DNA of 64,000 nt. Source: Tomocerus qinae (taxonomy: Eukaryota > Arthropoda > Collembola > Entomobryomorpha > Tomoceridae). The position numbers and the translations under genes were made by a program. Shown piece after piece: positions 36,301 to 50,806 of the stretch. Position 1 is the stretch's first letter. Each line of letters begins with the position of its first letter. Location of the stretch: NCBI GenBank assembly GCA_020055645.1, contig CM034549.1, positions 14,343,930 to 14,407,929 of the forward strand. The letters run 5' to 3'. Below the pieces are notes generated by a model, which saw only the letters and a list, made by a program, of their open reading frames with translations, made no database searches and had not been told where the DNA came from.

Positions 36301-38839
36301 GTAAAAAAGCTGTCTAGAAGTACATAGGAATATGTAATAAGTAATAGTAAATGTGAAGATCAAATTCTCCGAACAAACAAAGTGGATATAATCTCCAAAA
36401 TGTAACCAAAGTCGTAGGAAAAAAGGGAAACAAGGTTCGCCTTCTTTATGTTGTAGTTTCATTGGTAGTTATACAGACCCATTAGAGCTAACTATGTCTT
36501 AACTATGAAACTTTTCTAGGGTTCTCCTGAGAATAAAGCGAAATAAATTTCAATCATTGCCTTTCGTCCTATGTCTACAAATTCGGGTTTGTGCTGGCAA
36601 AGGTTTTATAATCTGACAGCTCAGTTCTTATGTACATGTATTCTGAAGCTGTGAACTGTGAACATTGTATTGCAGTATTTGTATATCTGCTCGTGTTATT
36701 TATTCGCTTTTCGGTTGCATTTTATTGTGACGTGCTTGCACAAGGCTGCAATGGCTTTAACTTGGCATTAATGGTACGTAAGGTAGTTTAGCTGCAGAAG
36801 GAAATGTTTGCGCATTCGAGATAATGTGTGTGCTTGGTTGTAAATTGATTAAAAATACTTGAGCATTGTTCATACTTGGTGGTTGTCCACGATTCAAAGC
36901 CAAATAAATAGGTACCTTGTTATTGCGCGACTTGTATTCGAAATAAGACAAATCAAATTATAGATAAATATTTCATGTCGTTCTATGATTTACATCTTTG
37001 TCACGATTTTAGAATGCCATATTGTGTAAGTAAAAGCTTAATAGGTACTTTGTTTGTTCCTGGCTAAATTATGATATCTCTTTGAAGTGGGTGTAAATAA
37101 TTCTACACTGGATGGTCATATTGAGCTGTAATACCTACTATATTGTATACCATGCATGGCATACTTAGTTTTCATGTTTTTTGTAAAAAAGAAAAAAGCA
37201 GAAGGTTTTGACAGCACATCAAGTAAGCAATTTCCGAGTAATTACCTTTATTGTAGAATTGTTAAGGTACACTTATGCGTTCTAAATAACTAAATATGAT
37301 ACTATATACAGCAGCAGTACAATACAATTAAATTTTGTATCATGTATACCTGTAATAAATACATACTATAAGTACCCCCTTTCAGTTTCCACTTATTATT
37401 ATATGTTCGAGAATACTTGTATAAAGTGGAAACACTTTAGTCGCACTTATATACACTTTAATAGTTAATTAGAACGCTTGTGTGCTGTGCATATAGGGAA
37501 TGTAGAAATAGAGTGCAATATTTAATGGTGTATTTAAAGTTTGGATGAGTATGTACATATAGATGTACTTAGGTGCAGGCATGCCATGTAAAGAAATAGG
37601 AAATAGCTTAAAAATTGCCTTGAAGTCAATTTCACAGCAACATTCTCTGGAATGGATGTGGCAGAATGAAATCTAGAGATCCATTTACAGATCTATTTGC
37701 TCAGAAAATAAAGTGGAGTTTCCATACTGTTGTATCCAGATTATGTTTTGAGGTATATAAAAAATATAATAAAAGAGCTTAGGTATTTCTATGAGTGGAG
37801 TGCATTCGCCTTTATGAGTAGAATTGAAAATAAGTGAAAATTTAGTCAGTTCTTGAAGATCTATCTAGTGTTAGTAAAGCAGCTATATATTGTGAGACGA
37901 CTTAAATGGGATCTGGAATTTTGGGCTTTAAGTGCATCCTCGTCTACAATAGTCATTTCTGTTTCTTTCTCTCCAAGATGCGAATGCACTATTAGTAACT
38001 AGGATTACATTAGAAGGATTATGGACGTATTTTTATGCCTTGCATCTAAGCTTAGCGATTAACTGATTTTATTGTCTAATCTTACTGTAGATGTGTACCA
38101 GTTCTGTCACAACTCTAGCAGTATTGCCAAAAATTTGTAATTTGTATGCAAAATTGTACCTAATCCTTAGTCCGTAAGTGTCTTTGTAAAGTTTGAATTC
38201 TTTTCTGCAATATTATCACTGCGGCTAATAGGTACTTTTCTAGGTAGTTAAAGGTATATTAATTGAGTCAGTTAATTCATTGCTTCAAAGCGTGAGCAAT
38301 ATTTGTTGATTTTACTACTAATTTCCCGTTTCCTTAACTGTTATACCTATACAGGGCTAATCAGAAACTCACATTCTCACCGTTTCCGTCGTATAGATGC
38401 AAGAAACGCTTAAATGTGATAAATAAGGAAACCATTCTGTCTTAATGGCATGAATGTGTGGAAATTACTCTGATTACTATCATAAAACACCCATTTATTG
38501 TAATTCCAGAAATAAATGTGTTTTTGACGACTTGCTAATACTATTAATGAATTTTGTCATATTAGCCTAGTGCTAAATTCTACCTTACAATTGGATGTCA
38601 TTTTTCCAAACAAGAAACTTATAAGAATTTCAAATGACAACAAGATTTTTGCTTGTAATTTGGAATTGGATTTTTGAACTTTATTTTTTGAAGCGTATGG
38701 CTTAATCAGGCACGTATTCAAAGTGGGAAGACGGGACTCAGCGCCCCCTTAGTTAGAGAAAACGTTAAAACAAATGCACAGGATACCAAAAATTACAGAA
38801 GTTTTAGAATATCTATACCAATTTTTTTATGTAGTCTAA

Positions 38840-38922
38840 TTTGGCCCAATTCAATCCAATTCAGTCGATTTCAGTCCAATTCGGTCCATTTTAGTCCAAT
38901 TCGTCCAAATCAGTCCATATAG
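38840..38922. repeat. Degenerate TCCAATTCAG tandem repeat
   Basis: About eight imperfect copies of a roughly 10-base unit (TCCAATTCAG, TCCATTTTAG, TCCAATTCG). It is a simple minisatellite inside intron 2. Confidence 0.7.
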
Positions 38923-40430
38923 GAAATGCTTTTTTATGAAAGTCGAGGACATAGTGAGAGATTATTTTAACTTTAGTCTAGACCTGATCTTTCAAACATA
39001 TTCCCAATTTTAAAATATTTACAGACAAAAAGGATTTAGTAAGAAAAGAAGTAAAACCTAGAATGACCCCATAAAAGCTTTTAATGAAAATGTAGGATAT
39101 TGTGGTCTGGTAAGTTGTTATATATCTGTCACCGAAGAATTTTACGAACCATTTAGCCATTGCTCTTCGGTATTTTCACCATGAGGATATTTTAACTCAT
39201 GTGTGCCACATTGAGCACCATTCGAGGGATATGCTCTAATAGCAGCTGTCATGCTTTAAGTAGCAAGCATAAGCATAGCTAGGTGATGATTGTTGTGTAA
39301 GAACGGAAACACTTTCACTGATATGATGGTAGCATACCCCAGACGCTTTTACTGCCAAGTTACGGTTGCAATCTGCATACAACAGATTTTTGGGATTTCT
39401 GTGAAAATAAAATATTTAAAAAGAGATTGTATGCAGTGAACCTTGTGAATATTAATGGATACTGATGCCATTTCTCCGTCATAAATACCTAGTTTACATG
39501 TGGCAGGATGGCAGCATCGAATGGGAATCTTTCGCAAATACATTATTCATACAGTTCAAGTGCGTACGTGTTCCTATTGAAGAACTAAAAGTAGTCACCT
39601 CGTTGAATACTGCTGCAAACTCTTTGCATTTACATATTTATTATAAAAAGTAATTCATTTATAGCTTTATCGTCTATGTCCTATTATGTATGTAGAAAAT
39701 ACGTAGGCAAAATACATGTCAAAATCGAGACAGTTACAAGTTACTTGTAGTAGCTGCTGGGTGGGATATAAAGATAACAGTATTTTCAAAATATAAATCA
39801 CATGCAAAATACTCAAACTATAGTACATTTTATTTCCACTTCCAATATCCAATCATTTGTAACTATTTAGAACAACGTTAAAGTAAAAGTTACGCGTAAA
39901 AGTGTTTATAAACACGACCTTTGTTATTGTATTTCATTTGACATTGCTAATACGCTTCTGGAAAAGTTTCTGTTTACATTTTACATAAGTGAATCCTGGT
40001 ATCTACGTCTCGTTCCTAATGTGTTTATCGGAAATAAATAATTGGGACATGAGACATAGCATAGGAAACTTGGAAAAGCAACATTTCCTTGAGTACTGTT
40101 TCCGTCTGTAAAAGGAGGTGACCTAAGACAAAACTAATTCATGGAGAAAGATAAAGAAGGGTATAACAAGTAAGGATGTAACTCGTAAATGCGAGTTCTG
40201 GCGGAGAATATCTCACATCTGTGTTGCAAGATGTAAGACCTAGTGATTCTTTTATTAGTGTTTAAATTGGCATAGGGAATGCACAGAGTAAATGTTGACT
40301 ACTAACTAATGGGTCTACTAAATATCCCCATTAATTTAACGATCTTGGATTGCAAGTTGAGTGAAATGTCAATTCTAATAGCCTCGCAGAGCTACGCTAT
40401 TTTGTTGCTGATCCTACTCATACCCTAGAG

Positions 40431-40541
40431 TATATAAAAGTATCCACGGTGGTTACTACTACACAACTTCTTGCATTAGCTGGATAGTCACAAAACTTTT
40501 AGCTACACGTATGGAGATCTCAGTTGTCTATCTCTCCTTAG
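40431..40541 (+). promoter_or_regulatory. Possible TATA promoter and short first coding exon
   Basis: TATATAAAAG at 40431-40440 is a good TATA box in a slightly GC-richer patch. Seventy bases downstream an ATG at 40511 opens MEISVVYLSL and then meets G followed by GTACGA at 40542, a possible donor in phase 1. TATA box, short leader and a signal-peptide-like first exon interrupted early are typical of insect cuticle and other small secreted protein genes (family knowledge). I found no convincing second exon, so this may be chance. Confidence 0.2.
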
Positions 40542-43500
40542 GTACGAATCCTGAGTGGGGTATTATGTCGATAAATGATAGTACATAACATTTCTGACTA
40601 CCAAAGTCCGTGGTAGCTTTATATCTTTGTCATGTCGCACTGGCACCGTAACAGAGTACGCCGTATGTCTTGACTAACATGATTCACGACTTTATTGACC
40701 GCGAGAATTGACACTAAATTTTTGTAGTCCAGAAGATGTAAAAATAAGATTATGTATCAAATCGGTGGACAACGATATCTACATTTTGATTATGTCAAAA
40801 TGTGTCCATGGAATGATTATGTCCCAATAAACGTTTACTTCTAACAATAAATGTGTTATTAAATGGGAAGCATTTTTAATAATTTTTAACAACAATACAT
40901 AGGTACATAGGAATATCTGAACAATAATTGTCAAAGGCAAGGTCAGTAAAGTCGTGTGGAAATGCAAAAGCTTTAAACTCTGCGGGACATAACCACAGAC
41001 ACGTAGTAGGCCACCAGGGAGTTGTATCTGTGTCTCTGTGTCTGTGAAGCATTGTCGGATGTAGTACCTACTACAATGACTTGAGGTAATAACTGTAAAT
41101 GTAATGCAAAAGTCAGAGAAAGTCGCAAAAGATTGTTGAAGTGAAGTCACTTGTCGGAAACAGTGTACATAAAAGAGTGGAAGTTGACAGTTGAAATAAA
41201 TATATAGATACACACGTGTCTTTGTAAAAAGAAGTCATAGTAAGTAGGTTTGAACTTTTATAATTGTCAGAATGGGGTGGCAATAGTACTTGAATATAGA
41301 ACCATTTTTTCTGCAAGAGCACTTAAATTTTTAATATTAAGATTCATTTTCGTATTCATAAAGAGGGCTGGTTATGAGAAGTCAACGGATGCATTCAGTT
41401 GCGGTTGTGCATTGCCAAAGGACTCATTTCTTGCAAAAATAGAATAATAATGAGTAGATGTGCATATTCACTTAGAGCAGTAGAAAATGAAGATATAATA
41501 ATGCAATGAGAACGTGCTCGCGAATGCAAATAATATATTTTGAATTTTATTGTGCTTGACATCACGTACTAAGTAGAAACTTTCATTCTCATTCTTAGGT
41601 ACCCTTCCCTACACATCATAAACATTCAATGTTCTCGTATAGCTGGCAACTATTTTTGCATAACGATTACATGCAGATGCTGACGACAGAAATGACGGGA
41701 TTGCACGTTCATCTAGGTTCATGTGTTCTACATTTGGCATTAGAACAGAACATCTCAACTCTGGAAATGCATTTACAGAAATGCTAATATTTGGCCATGT
41801 TCTAGTCGTTGGGGGTATTTAATATTAATCATTCCAGATTGAGTCATATATTCTAAATTCACTTTCACTACAAAATCCCACTTTTCAGAATCTCATAAAT
41901 ATTTCCATTTCATGTTTCCAACATTTCCAAGTGAATTACCAATTTACTAAGGAATTTCTCCAAAAAAATGCATAAAAAATGTTTATCGAATTTACAGATT
42001 CTGAAGTAGTTCTGGATGACAGGGAAATCTGGCTAGACCACCAAATGGGATGAGTGGGTTGTCTGGCTGGACTACCTATTTCTATACCTAAATGCAATCT
42101 AAATTGGAATGGTATTTGCAATCTGCAAAGTAAATTTGTCTCATGTCTCCCATTCTGATTATGAAAAATAATTTAGGTATTTATACTTAGTTGGAGACAC
42201 TCTTAGTGAAGTTTTTCTTCTTTTTTTTAACTCGAGGGCAAAGTCTCGTCAGTTTTTACAAAAAGTTTCTGGTACTTAAGAGAGAGCATGTAGGCATTTG
42301 GATTTCGGTACTTGTAACGGCGCGCACGAATTCCTCGATTATATGGCATGAAAATAGGAATTCTGATCCAGTAGTCTACGATAGCGCACGGTTTTTGATG
42401 TTGGGTAGGATCTGATCGTGAATGAGAAAAAGGAAGAAGGGAGACAAGTTGATAAATGATGGCCAATATTTCTCCAAGTGATTTCTGTGCTAAATGCTTG
42501 GTTAACTTCAGCCGGGCGAAAGTCTGTTTTTATTATGAATTCCATAGGAAGACCTTAAAAGTGCAGCGTATAGAAAATGGAAATGGGAATGAGTTGAAAC
42601 GAGGAGATGTCTTCAATTTATTTCTTTTCATTTGTGTTAAGAAACCGTAGGATGTTTCCTGCGAAAACCATTGTGATGTGAGTTTGGTCTCCACTTGGCT
42701 CTCAGCAAGATAGATACTTACTCTGTTGCTTTCTTCTATCTTTAATATTAATGCTGCACTTTCTTATGTGACTGTATTTATTGCATATTGCATAAAGAAG
42801 TGTTGGGGAAAGCTATCCTTTGTGACCATGAAGGGAGTGTGATGTATTTATCACAATGATGTTTGTTGAAGAAAACTGTTGAAGTGAGGAAATGTAAGAT
42901 TGAAACTTGTAGCTGTAAGAACAATAACGTTTTACGATATACACGCTAGGTTAAATAACTGTATGGTACAGCATCCAAATAGCATCATAAAATAGGTAAT
43001 AAGTGCCAAATGTCTATTGGAACCGGGAAACATGATAGAAAGGGTACATTCCAGAAATCCGGTTGCTAACTGATAAATATGCAATGCACAACGCAGCAGA
43101 GTCCAATACAAATTCTTTAAGGAAGGTCGGAATTGATTTGATATGACATATTAAGCCTATTGATCTAGAAGAATTTTAGCTAAGCTTAATTTTCTCATGT
43201 GGCAAAAGATGCAGTCATCTTGAAATGGTTCTCTCATTCCTTGCCAATTTATCTGAATAAGTGTCTGAATTCCATGACATCATCTTTTAGTGTGTGATGG
43301 GATGAACAGGGATTATTATGAATAGGATTTTTCTTTCTCTGGTGCGTTGCTGACTACTACTAGGATGTATTGCACAAGAAATAAGGTTTTTCATTGTCCT
43401 TCAGAAAAAGATATCTATAGGTAGGCGGTTTTATTACTCGTAGGTACCCCATAATACCTAAGATCTTCATAAAAGAATCTTTTTTAGTGATAAATACTTG

Positions 43501-46500
43501 TATGGTATACTTCGTCTCCAAGAAACTCGGAAGAAACTGAAAACATATTTCTGTCTTAGAACAGCACACCAGGCCGGGCATTACTGCTAACGATCTAATC
43601 GTGAGAAGTTCGAAACTCGCACTTCCTTTCTTTCAGGATCATCTTCTGTATTCGATTTTTTTTTCATCCAACTCCTACTCAATGTCACTGTTTGTACTTA
43701 TTGCAGACACCCTATCGCTTCGTGGTATTTACCCTTGAACAGTGATGGCACATGAGAGGATATAGTAGGAGTCACCAGGAAATTCAATATCCTCCCAAAA
43801 CCAATCGAAACGAGGTTGGTGATAAAATGACTACGACTGCCCTTTACCTTATAATAAGCTTGTAATAAAACCTATTTTTTTCAAAATCAATCTATATCAA
43901 TGTGAATTTACAAGCGCTAAGAATATTCCCTAATAAAATCGAATCAGAAATGAAATGGATTTGCAATATAAAAAGAAACGCAATAAATTTTTCATAAGTT
44001 CCCTGGGAGGATATTAACTTTGACACGTTCCTTGTACTAGTAAAATGACTGGAAGGAGTAAAAAATATGAAAGTACAAGGAACCAAGAACATTTCTCCGT
44101 ATAAATCAGTAATGGAGCCAGTTTGAAGTAACTTGAGGTAACTACACACCGTAAAAGTAGTAAATCCCATTGCACATTCGCTGAAATGTGCAACGGAATT
44201 GCATGTGTTAACTTATATAGCTTCATCTCCCTGTCAAGTTAGATCAAATTCACTTCTCTAGTGATTCAGTAACTAGTCATATCAAGTTTATGTCACATTT
44301 CATATTTATGAAATGTCGTTTCTTCCAAGTGTTCGAGTTGTCTTTGAAGTTGTAGATTGCTTTATTATAGTAATAGTACTTTACAGGTAGAAACGTGTAC
44401 TTTGGCTACAGTGCATTTTACTGTAACAATTATTAGGTCTGTTCTGTATTTCTGTTCAGCTGCTCACAGATCACTTCGAAAAGGTTTCTATTTAACGTGA
44501 TGTGCCACCGTGCACCTGAGCATTCAAGGACCATTCATCATCCGTCATCTGATCATGTTCACTCTCTTTTAAATCTATATTCGGCTTATGTAGTACTTCC
44601 GTATTTGGAGAGAAAACCTGTTAGCTAGCGAACATGATGCTTAATGAAAAATGTGCTTCGAGTTCCAAAATGATACAGATGAATGGATTTGATGCACAAG
44701 GTTCATAGTCCAATCATTTCTTTTGAAATACTATTACCAACTTATGCTACTACTATTACCTATCTATCTTACTGTACTCAGAACAAAATTCCTTTATTTG
44801 CTACACCAGCATCAGAAAATTTCCCAACTTCAAAGTACACCCCTCTTTAGTTTCAACGTAATTTACGAACATATTGTGTTCTAGAAAGAAATATCTACAC
44901 ACACAATACTATGTGATATTAGAAACAACATTACAAATAAGTCCCTTTGTTTATGAACTTGGATTATTGTATTTCCAACTTCATGTTTGACTATCTAACT
45001 ATAAATAAGTTGTCTTTTCTTTTTCAAAAGTCGAACACATATACACGACTCCCAAATGCACGTATAGGATGTCGCAATAAATTGTTGGAATGTGCGCTCT
45101 ACCTTTGTAGAACAAACGTGACTCTTTTTCATGTGCACATTGACTTTATCTTTGTTATAATAATACTGAAATAAGACGCAGTATTTCTCTACATGGTCCA
45201 TACGGAGTAACAACTTTTTCAATAATATGCCTGCAAAACTGCATTGCTACTCCTCTTGCCTCTAGTATTGTTCAATTTTTTCTGTTTGTTGTTGTAAAGC
45301 TTTGTCGAGCGTGACATTGTACTTTTAGTTGGAATAACATTTACTTTCCTGACCCAAACACATATCTTCACTAAATAAAACAAATAATTTTTGTACCTAA
45401 GTAAACAATTCCCTTTTAGTTGTAAATGAAATGAGTGTCAGTTGAACAATGCCTGCAGTTGCATATATGTACATTTCATTCTGCGATATTCTAGTAGTAC
45501 CTAGGTAATTGTCCTTATGAAATTATGACATAAGTAGTCTGTCTTTTCTCATTTTTATCTATTGTCATAATTCATAGTAGTACCATCTCAATATCGACAG
45601 ATCGATCAATAATGCATAAACGTATTGTAAGGACGTGCAATCCGTATTTGCAGCTACAAAACTGCTGTCAAAGAAAGCAAAATGTAACACCAATTCTGTT
45701 AATTTAAGCAAAGCGAGGAAAAGTTGGTATAAAAAAGTGGATCGTAAGATTATAATATAGACACTAAAAGTAAGCTGGGATACACCAAGCAATAAGCACC
45801 GAAAACCTTGCTGGGCTTAAATACATGGATCCAAATTGGATCATCCAATAAGCTTTCCAAATGAAATATGGTATATCGTTTTTACATTGTAGTGTATAAT
45901 GGAATGCAAAGAAATCTGAGTGACATGTTCATAGACTAAAAGATGCAGAGCTCGTTTTTGCCTGCTTTTCCTGTCTTTGAACATAAGCTTCCTCTCTAAC
46001 AAAGCTTAGTGAAAATCTATCTGGAAGCCTGGATGCATTAGATTGTAGTGCAGTGAGTAAGTTAAGGCTTAGTATTATAATATAGTGTGTATTGTGCACA
46101 CTGGTGATGTATCGGTGTGTTCTGTGAAATGGATGAACTTTAGTGGCCTGGGACATGTATCAGATCCATCTGTCATTGACAACTAGCCTTTGTACCACTA
46201 TGGCAGGTGTTATTTATTAGGTAAGTGGATTTGCTATGGTTAGTGTCACTACTGCACTGCTGGTTCGTGCTCTGTTGTTCAATCTTTTTCTTCTGTACAA
46301 TGGAAGAGATGTAAAAGACTTAAAGTGTCACAGCAGGATAATAAGGGTAGTCTGAGGTCGGAATTAATCTAAACTCGCGTCCTTTCTATAGATATGGACA
46401 AATTGAATTGAAGAATTGCATAAGGTCACATGTCTGTTGCGAGTGCAAGAGGCGAATGCATTCACTGTCAAGTAATATTTCATCCTATGCAAACTGTCGT

Positions 46501-49500
46501 CTAAAACCCATTTGCTTTACTTTTACAAGTTGAAACCATAAAATTATACTTTCTCTGTCCAATTTTTTGGGGTGGACAGTCTGTCACATAATTCTTCTTC
46601 TGCCTGCATTACATATTTTATACTAAGTAGAGCAGTTAATAACAATTACGACATAGCGTTCCAGAAATTTCGTAGAATAAAATAAAATTCAGTATTAACG
46701 TTCAGTGTTTGAAGAGCCATGAGAATGATAATTTCTGGTGCATCTAAGACCTTGCAATTTGTCAGAAGTTCGTTTAGGAAACAGCAGAGGCGTTTATTAG
46801 CATATTTTAAAACAATGTGTCAGTATGGAGCTGAAGGGAAATGACTCAGTATGAGCAGTAAAGAAAATTGCCTTAATAGGAACTCCCTTATTTACCATTA
46901 GTTTTCTTGGCGAGTGAGTGGACTGGGTAAATAGATACTCACTCCTCATTTGTATGCATAAAAGATCCCTATTTATTTGGATTACTTTTTATTACTAGGT
47001 TACTCTCAGTATGGCTGGGCATTTTCTGTCTGCTTGATGCATGCAGTAGGCCTAGACAATTCCCAAGTAGGAAATGATAATGAGTTAAAGACTGTACCTC
47101 AACCATTTTCTGGTTGATTAGGTTGATCTCTTTTAAACGCGCAAGCTTGAAAATAGAAACACTGGAATAAATTTTCCTGTGTTGGAAAACTACTGTTTCA
47201 AGAATTGGTTGTACTAATAATATATCATAGCTTGAGATGGGTGTCAGCTAAGTGCACATGGGACATATTTACATTAATCTTACACAATCTCAACACTTAT
47301 TACATTCGCATATCCATTAATTCCGGAGTGAATTATACTTATTTGCACCCGTGGGTCGTGATGTTGCATTCATTACACACATGTATTCGTAATTTATTCT
47401 CATTTCAAATTGTTTTCTTAATTATTATGTAGAAAGTCTGGAGTCTGGACTCTATCTGTAATCTGTAAGTACAAATCACAAGTTAAAATCGACTTGAGGG
47501 AGCTAGCCAGCCATGTTAATACGTGTTGTATTTATGGACATGTAATACAAATGCAAATAATCCCGTCATAGATAATTGAAGCAGCTACATTTGCATTGCA
47601 ATTTATTAAGGTTGCATGAGCACATTTATATTGAGTATTTCAACCAACAAGAACCTATTTTAGTTTTCAATTTAAAATGTACGATTACCCCATTTTTTCT
47701 CGAAGGCGCAAACTACATTTAGGAAAAATTAAATTTGTCATTTTTCTCTCTCGAAATTTCACAAAGGTAACTCTACAGAAAGCGACAGGATTAATTTCAG
47801 AAATTTAATGGGGTAATTTGTTATCATCAAGTAAGTGCCAGGTAGTCATGTTGTCACTCAATTACGCCGTGGCCCTGGGAAAATCCGGGACGAACACAAC
47901 ATTACCAATGTAAAATTGAGTGGTATTCTGTATGTGTCCCCTGTATTATTGCAAATTCATGTTTTATGTCCATCTTCCTTCCGTCAACTAGCCGCGAAAG
48001 AAAGTATTACTCCATTTAGAAAACTGTAAATAGGAATTGAAGTGGCCTTAACCGAATTATACGACATATTACATACCACTACCATACGATATATTACATA
48101 CACAAATTGCAATGCATTTGGTTAGCTACATTATTTACATCGGTGTAAATTCGCGATGCAATTTACATGTAGCTTAAATATTAAATGACATCACTTAAAT
48201 TCTAGTTTTTATTCACCTTATGTGGATTTTATTAGCATACTCATCGTAATTGTGTATACTTATTTGTATACACGTGTTAAGAATATCCCCATTAACCTTT
48301 GTAAGTGTCAGCTTATTTTTACGGTATTGTAGTTTTAGATGAACCAATTATGTTTGTCTTTTTTTTACTTTTTAGAGGTTTTCATTCTGAGATCTCAGTC
48401 GAAATGAAAATGAAAGTAGCATGAAAAAGTTCTAAACACTTTTAAATTGAATTAGCATGTATACTTTGTACCTAAATGTAAGAACCAGAACTAAAAGGTC
48501 CTAAATTGAATAGAAACAAGTAAGTCAGTGTGGGAGGAATAAAATTTCGCTAAATAAACTATTTATTACAATTGGAATGTACAGTATATATGTAGAAGAC
48601 CTTTTCTAAGCTACGTTTTGACCGAAATACTGTATACCGTTTACGTAAAATGGCTGCGTATACTAAACTCCAAAAGTTGTCGAAAATTCTCTAATCAATA
48701 TGTACTTTGGACGATCTTTCAACTTTGAAATTGTGAATTCGTGCATGGTGTAGTACTTTCGGTTGTTGGTATCCGTATGGGTAGGCAGCTAGGTATATTG
48801 CCCTGTATGCAGTAGTGGCAGGAGAAATTGTGTTAACGTGTAGTAAAATGTAAACGAATTCAGTCGACTAAGCAGTTACGGTAACTCCAATCCAAACAAT
48901 GCATAATTCAAAGGCCGTAGTATTACATGATAATTAGTTTCTCATGCACCAACGCTGATACTATTTGTTTGATGTATTTACATGAGAGCTACTTAGTTTA
49001 GTAAAAGCTATTTTTAATTCGTTCAACTTTGTCTATTAGCTTTCTGCAAGTAGAAATTAGTGTGCAATTATTCAGTGGCAATTATGAAGCGGTAGTATGT
49101 AATTAATTTCTTATATCCAACAAAACATTGGGCAAATCCCCAAAGGGTCACCGAACTTCTTGTCATACTATACTTCACACATAACTTAAAATAAAATAAC
49201 ACCTACAGTAATAAAGAAACCTAAAACTGGCAACTGTGACTTTGACGATTGCACTCTCTCAGTCTTGTTTTTCTTGTTAAAATAGGATAGAGATTACTAT
49301 TGACAACTTTACCCAACGTATCATGTATGGAACTGGTAGAAAGTTCTGTCAATGACAGTGGTAGAAAACAGTTTTCACAACTTCTTGACTTGGTCTAAGT
49401 TTCTCTTTTGGCTCCTCTATTAATAGAAGTTATCTCTGTATTCTATAAGATAAATGTTAGCTATGCACTATCACGTACATCATATACCTATAGGGAAAGC

Positions 49501-50441
49501 TTCAAGATTAAATCATGACAAAATGAACAATTATGTTATCAGGAGACTCAATTTGTACATTTAACAAATCTAACAAAGTAACCAGCTTTATTGTTTCCTA
49601 ACTTTAAGGGTTTCGACTTTTGACAATGCATACTCTAAACAGTACATAGGTACAGTAATAAAATAATATCGCAATTCCAATAGACATTGTGCCTTAATAT
49701 ATGCAATTTATCGAATTTTAACTTTTCATCTTTTATAGTTTAACATGCAATAAATAAGTGACACGTACGCTATATGGAAATGAATATTATCAGATTACGA
49801 TGAATTATAATTCCGCAGGTCATAATATTATTGCTTGTCATTTTTATACTCTATTTGATTAATTGTAGGTTAGTATGGCATCATTCGGTTCATGTAAAAT
49901 AGTATGGCTAATGGAAACAGTAAAAGCGATTTACCTTTTTGAATATTTGAGTTCAAAAAGGCAGACGTATATCTATTATTATATTGCAACGAAGTGTAAT
50001 CATACATGATTTAGGTAATTATGTACTTGCAACTTCCTAGTTTTATGTACCGAGATGCATTCATGCGTGATTAAAACTTATAAAGTTGCATCTCTAGATA
50101 CATAATATAGATAAATCAATAGATGTGATATATCCAAAAATAGTTTCCATTTCCGTAAAAGTTATGGATGAATTGGCAAGTAAATTATTTTGGTAAGTAT
50201 TTTACTCTGGTGCGGCTATTGCAGATTCTGCAGAGACTTGGTGGTGGTTAGGTATGAAATTCATTGCGTGTCAGTTGGAAAAGAATAAAGTAGTCGTAAT
50301 ATGTAAAGTTGTAGTGGATGTCTAATAGGATTTGCCAGACGAGTGATTCAAGTCAGAAGCGTAGATTCAACCGTGTGAAAAATTGGTGCGGTATGGTGGT
50401 GAAAGACCTGTAATCAAATGATGTATTTTGTTGATTTGCAG

Positions 50442-50484
50442 TGGCAGTCGTGGTGGCTTTCTTCGTCTGTTGGGCGCCGTTTCA
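50442..50484 (+). CDS. Pyrokinin/CAPA-type GPCR, exon 3 (mini-exon, TM6)
   Basis: A 43-base exon between acceptor GATTTGCAG and donor GTAAGC. Joined in phase it reads VAVVVAFFVCWAPF and two bases of His376, which is the core of TM6 with the CWAPF motif around the conserved Pro374. It is far too short to be found as a free reading frame but is certain from phase and motif. It is followed by a 96-base intron, tiny beside the 23-kb intron before it. Confidence 0.92.
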
Positions 50485-50580
50485 GTAAGCCTTTTCCCTT
50501 AACGTCCGACGTAAACGAAATACGTTAGATCCTTTAATATAGTATAATAACAACAATGTATTCTATGTATTTCACAATAG

Positions 50581-50752
50581 TGCTCAACGACTTCTGGCAA
50601 TTTGGGGCGTTCGAATATTGGACTCGAGTGAAGCTCTGAGCAAGACTTACAATATTCTCACATACATTTCCGGAGTGCTCTACTACTTGTCTACTTGCAT
50701 TAACCCTATTCTCTACCACATTATGTCACTCAAATTCCGCCATGCTTTCCAG
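50581..50752 (+). CDS. Pyrokinin/CAPA-type GPCR, exon 4 (TM6 end, loop 3, TM7, helix 8)
   Basis: Starts after acceptor ACAATAG and completes HAQRLL, which together with exon 3 gives the clade signature PFHAQRL. It then encodes TM7 (about 399-422) as TYISGVLYYLSTCINPILY, with the NPxxY motif at 417-421, and helix 8 as SLKFRHAFQ. In the long form the exon ends after the Gln codon at 50752. The next bases are GCATGT after CAG, which fit a GC-type splice donor at every consensus position except +4. The phase there is 0, the same as the acceptor of the 58045 exon. The alternative is read-through to 50806 (separate entry). Confidence 0.9.
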
Positions 50753-50806
50753 GCATGTTTTACTTGCACTCATACTCATGAGAATTACAACAGTAATAAA
50801 TTATAG
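50753..50806 (+). CDS. Alternative short C-terminus of the GPCR (read-through of exon 4)
   Basis: If the GC donor at 50753 is not used, the frame continues for 17 residues (ACFTCTHTHENYNSNKL) to TAG at 50804-50806, giving a 450-residue receptor. The tail has two cysteines that could be palmitoylated but lacks the basic/Ser-rich region usual in this family. ATTAAA motifs follow within about 100 bases, though they are expected by chance in DNA this AT-rich. This may be a real short isoform made by intron retention, or simply untranslated intron sequence if the GC donor is always used. Confidence 0.45.
   Translation, partial: ACFTCTHTHENYNSNKL

Larger units (their letters stand above)
27314..50441. 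other. GPCR intron 2 (23 kb), no certain gene
   Basis: Long AT-rich intron. Only short frames occur, none recognisable. Small features are a degenerate repeat of about 10 bases around TCCAATTCAG at 38840-38922, a hairpin with stem CCTTTTTGAA/TTCAAAAAGG near 49935-49962, and a TATA-box plus short open exon at 40431-40541 (separate entry). No retrotransposon or tRNA was recognised. Confidence 0.5.

Noticed and set aside
43560..43640. tRNA-like B-box (AGTTCGAAACTC)
   Set aside because: No matching acceptor stem, D arm or anticodon stem could be drawn around it.
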